Origin: an uncultured Acetatifactor sp.
GTDB taxonomy: Bacteria > Bacillota > Clostridia > Lachnospirales > Lachnospiraceae
DNA length: 41,642 bases
Direction: 5' to 3'
Assembly (NCBI GenBank): GCA_910586215.1
Contig: CAJUGH010000034.1
Span: forward strand, 1 to 41,642
The notes below the pieces were generated by a model. That model did not search any database. It was not told the origin of the DNA and worked only from the letters and a program-made list of their open reading frames with translations. Positions within the stretch are counted from its first letter, which is position 1. Every line of letters begins with the position of its first letter. Position numbers and translations under genes: made by a program. Positions 39,997-41,642 of this stretch are shown here, in pieces.

Positions 39997-41642
39997 ATGG
40001 AATACGCGGCAATCAGACATTTTGCAGATAAAAGATACTGTTACGCCATGGCGAAAGGACATTTCCTGATCAGGCTGGAGGTGAAAAAGGGCGATGCGGT
40101 AAAGGTCATTCTCCACACTCAGGACAAGTACCTGCCCGTCCGCTATATGGACACAAGGCGGGCGCAGCCCATGGAGATTGCCTGCTCTGATAATTACCTG
40201 GACTATTACGAAGCGGAAGTGGAGATAGACGTGGTCTGCCTGCGGTATTTTTTCGAGATAGAGGACCAGGAAGGAAAGACCGTATACTATGGAAACCACA
40301 ATTTCTATGACCAGTGCATCACATCCATAGACCGGATGTACGACTGCCCCCAGACACTTCGGGAGGAAGAGCGGTTTGAACTGCCTGCCTGGGCGGAGAA
40401 CAAGGTGATCTACCAGATATTTCCCGCCCGCTTTGCCGCGGACAGGGAAGTGCCGGAGGAAACCTGGTATCAGGCGCCCATTGACAATAAAGCGAACTTG
40501 AAGGGATCCATCCGGGGCATTATCCAACATTTTGGCCACATTCGGAACCTGGGGGCAGATATTCTGTATATGACGCCCATATTCCGCTCCGACTCCGTCC
40601 ATAAGTACAATATCCACGACTATTACCAGATTGATCCCGCCTTTGGGGACAGGGAAGATTTGAAGGAACTGGTGAAACTGGCCCATGAAAACGGGATGTA
40701 TGTGATACTGGACGGCGTGTTCAACCATACGGGAATCGACTTTTTTGCGTTCCGGGATATCCGGGAGAAGCAGGAGAAGTCCGCTTATCTGGACTGGTAC
40801 TATATCCAAAGCTTTCCCCTGGTGATGGAATGGGGGAAACGCCCCAGTTACAAGACCTTCAGCTACGCCGGTTACATGCCCAAGGTGAACCTGGACAATC
40901 CGGAAACGGCGGACTATTTTATCCATGTGGGGGCATACTGGATTCGGGAATGTGATATCGACGGTTGGCGTCTGGACGTGGCGGATGAGATCAGCCACCG
41001 TTTCTGGAAGCGCTTCCGCAGGGAAATGAAGGCGGTGAAAAAGGATGTCCTGGTGGTGGGGGAGATCTGGCACTATGCCGGGGACTTCCTGGAAGGAGAC
41101 GAGTGGGACAGCGTGATGAATTATCCCTTTTACGATTCTGTGGTGGACCTGGTGGCGAGAGAAGAGACCCTTCCGTCCGCTTTCCTGGGCAGCCGGAATT
41201 TCGTAAAGGGAAACCTGAACAAAGGCCTGGAAGGGTATCTGTGGAACTTTATCGACAGCCATGACACGGCCAGGTTTCTCCACAGCGCCGGAAATGATAT
41301 GCGGAAGCAGAAACTGGCGGCGGCAATGCAGCTCCTGCTTCCCGGCATGCCCATGGTCTATTACGGCGACGAGGTGGGCATGGAGGGCGGCCCTGACCCG
41401 GACTGCAGACGGGGCATGTTGTGGGAGGAGAGCCGGCAGAATTTGGATTGCCTGGAGTATTATAGGAGGCTCATCCGGATCCGCCACGATTTCCCCGGGC
41501 TCACAAAGGGAAAGCCGGTGAAAGAGCAGGCGGATGACGACAAGGGCCTCCTGTATATGGAAAGAAGATGGGAAGGCGGGAGCCTGATTTTGATTTTTCA
41601 TGTAAGGGAGGGGGAGATTGCCCTGCCGGGACTGGAAGGGCG
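39997..41642 (+). CDS. GH13 alpha-glucan hydrolase, neopullulanase/cyclomaltodextrinase-like (3' end outside window)
   Basis: Open to the last base of the window; 548 codons are visible and the stop is missing. The N-terminal 120 or so residues form a CBM34-like domain, as in neopullulanase, cyclomaltodextrinase and maltogenic amylase (GH13_20). The catalytic barrel follows, with the four GH13 regions: DGVFNH (about 239-244), GWRLDVADE with nucleophile D327, VVGEIW with acid/base E356, and FIDSHDT with D423. No signal peptide, so it is likely cytoplasmic and acts on imported maltodextrins or cyclodextrins. ATG 39997 follows AAGGAGG by 9 nt. No transporter genes are visible on this side. Confidence 0.92.
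   Translation, partial: MEYAAIRHFADKRYCYAMAKGHFLIRLEVKKGDAVKVILHTQDKYLPVRYMDTRRAQPMEIACSDNYLDYYEAEVEIDVVCLRYFFEIEDQEGKTVYYGNHNFYDQCITSIDRMYDCPQTLREEERFELPAWAENKVIYQIFPARFAADREVPEETWYQAPIDNKANLKGSIRGIIQHFGHIRNLGADILYMTPIFRSDSVHKYNIHDYYQIDPAFGDREDLKELVKLAHENGMYVILDGVFNHTGIDFFAFRDIREKQEKSAYLDWYYIQSFPLVMEWGKRPSYKTFSYAGYMPKVNLDNPETADYFIHVGAYWIRECDIDGWRLDVADEISHRFWKRFRREMKAVKKDVLVVGEIWHYAGDFLEGDEWDSVMNYPFYDSVVDLVAREETLPSAFLGSRNFVKGNLNKGLEGYLWNFIDSHDTARFLHSAGNDMRKQKLAAAMQLLLPGMPMVYYGDEVGMEGGPDPDCRRGMLWEESRQNLDCLEYYRRLIRIRHDFPGLTKGKPVKEQADDDKGLLYMERRWEGGSLILIFHVREGEIALPGLEG

Noticed and set aside
39901..41601. Long minus-strand open frame (566 codons) opposite the GH13 gene
   Set aside because: It is the mirror of a real gene: the plus strand encodes all four GH13 catalytic motifs with a strong RBS, while the minus frame gives a low-complexity, unrecognisable protein.

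Overview
The window looks like chromosomal DNA of a Lachnospiraceae-type clostridium (Firmicutes). Pointers are the moderately high GC with strong purine-rich ribosome binding sites, a T-box leader in front of an aspS-gatCAB operon, the DapL route to diaminopimelate, a PurO-type IMP cyclohydrolase next to a stand-alone AICAR formyltransferase, and a Gram-positive-style Tad pilus locus. No rRNA, tRNA, CRISPR array, transposase, integrase or phage gene was seen. This assignment is from gene content only.

Layout. (1) 269-4553: a VanR/VanS-like two-component system, then an ABC ATPase and permease, ending in two tandem hairpin terminators. (2) 4744-16218: a Tad/Flp-type pilus locus of ten genes: CpaF ATPase, TadB, TadC, a small Flp1-like pilin, two further pilin-like proteins, CpaB, a cysteine-rich lipoprotein, a 1505-residue secreted protein with InlB-like repeats and an ALK-like glycine-rich domain, and an A24 prepilin peptidase. 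This is the most interesting part of the window. It carries two hairpin-dense non-coding insertions (7228-7330 and 10881-10978), and a third palindrome-rich stretch lies just upstream. (3) 16348-26947: single housekeeping genes (glycosyltransferase, hisC, a DUF368/PopT-type lipid carrier translocase, a methyltransferase, hslO, nadE, an FMN_bind-like membrane protein on the minus strand, dapF-dapL, and a small alarmone synthetase preceded by a well-formed nested hairpin). (4) 26966-32887: promoter, T-box riboswitch and aspS-gatC-gatA-gatB, the tRNA-dependent amidation pathway. The likely specifier contains overlapping GAA and AAC codons. (5) 32995-34724: a divergent pair of uncharacterised membrane proteins. 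(6) 35033-38955: purine synthesis. guaB has a near-consensus promoter with a perfect palindrome in its spacer. A ZTP riboswitch with terminator precedes IMP cyclohydrolase and AICAR formyltransferase, the two halves of PurH as separate genes. (7) 38956-41642: an AT-rich stretch with a small zinc-ribbon protein and a hairpin-rich repeat element, then a GH13 neopullulanase-like gene that runs off the end of the window.

A recurring theme is short tandem duplications (16-36 bp) at gene junctions and one in the tail of gatA, plus small hairpin-dense elements sharing a CCTCGCGG core. Starts were chosen by ribosome binding site and family N-terminus, so many are internal to the longest open frame. 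All family assignments are from reading the protein sequences; no database search was possible.
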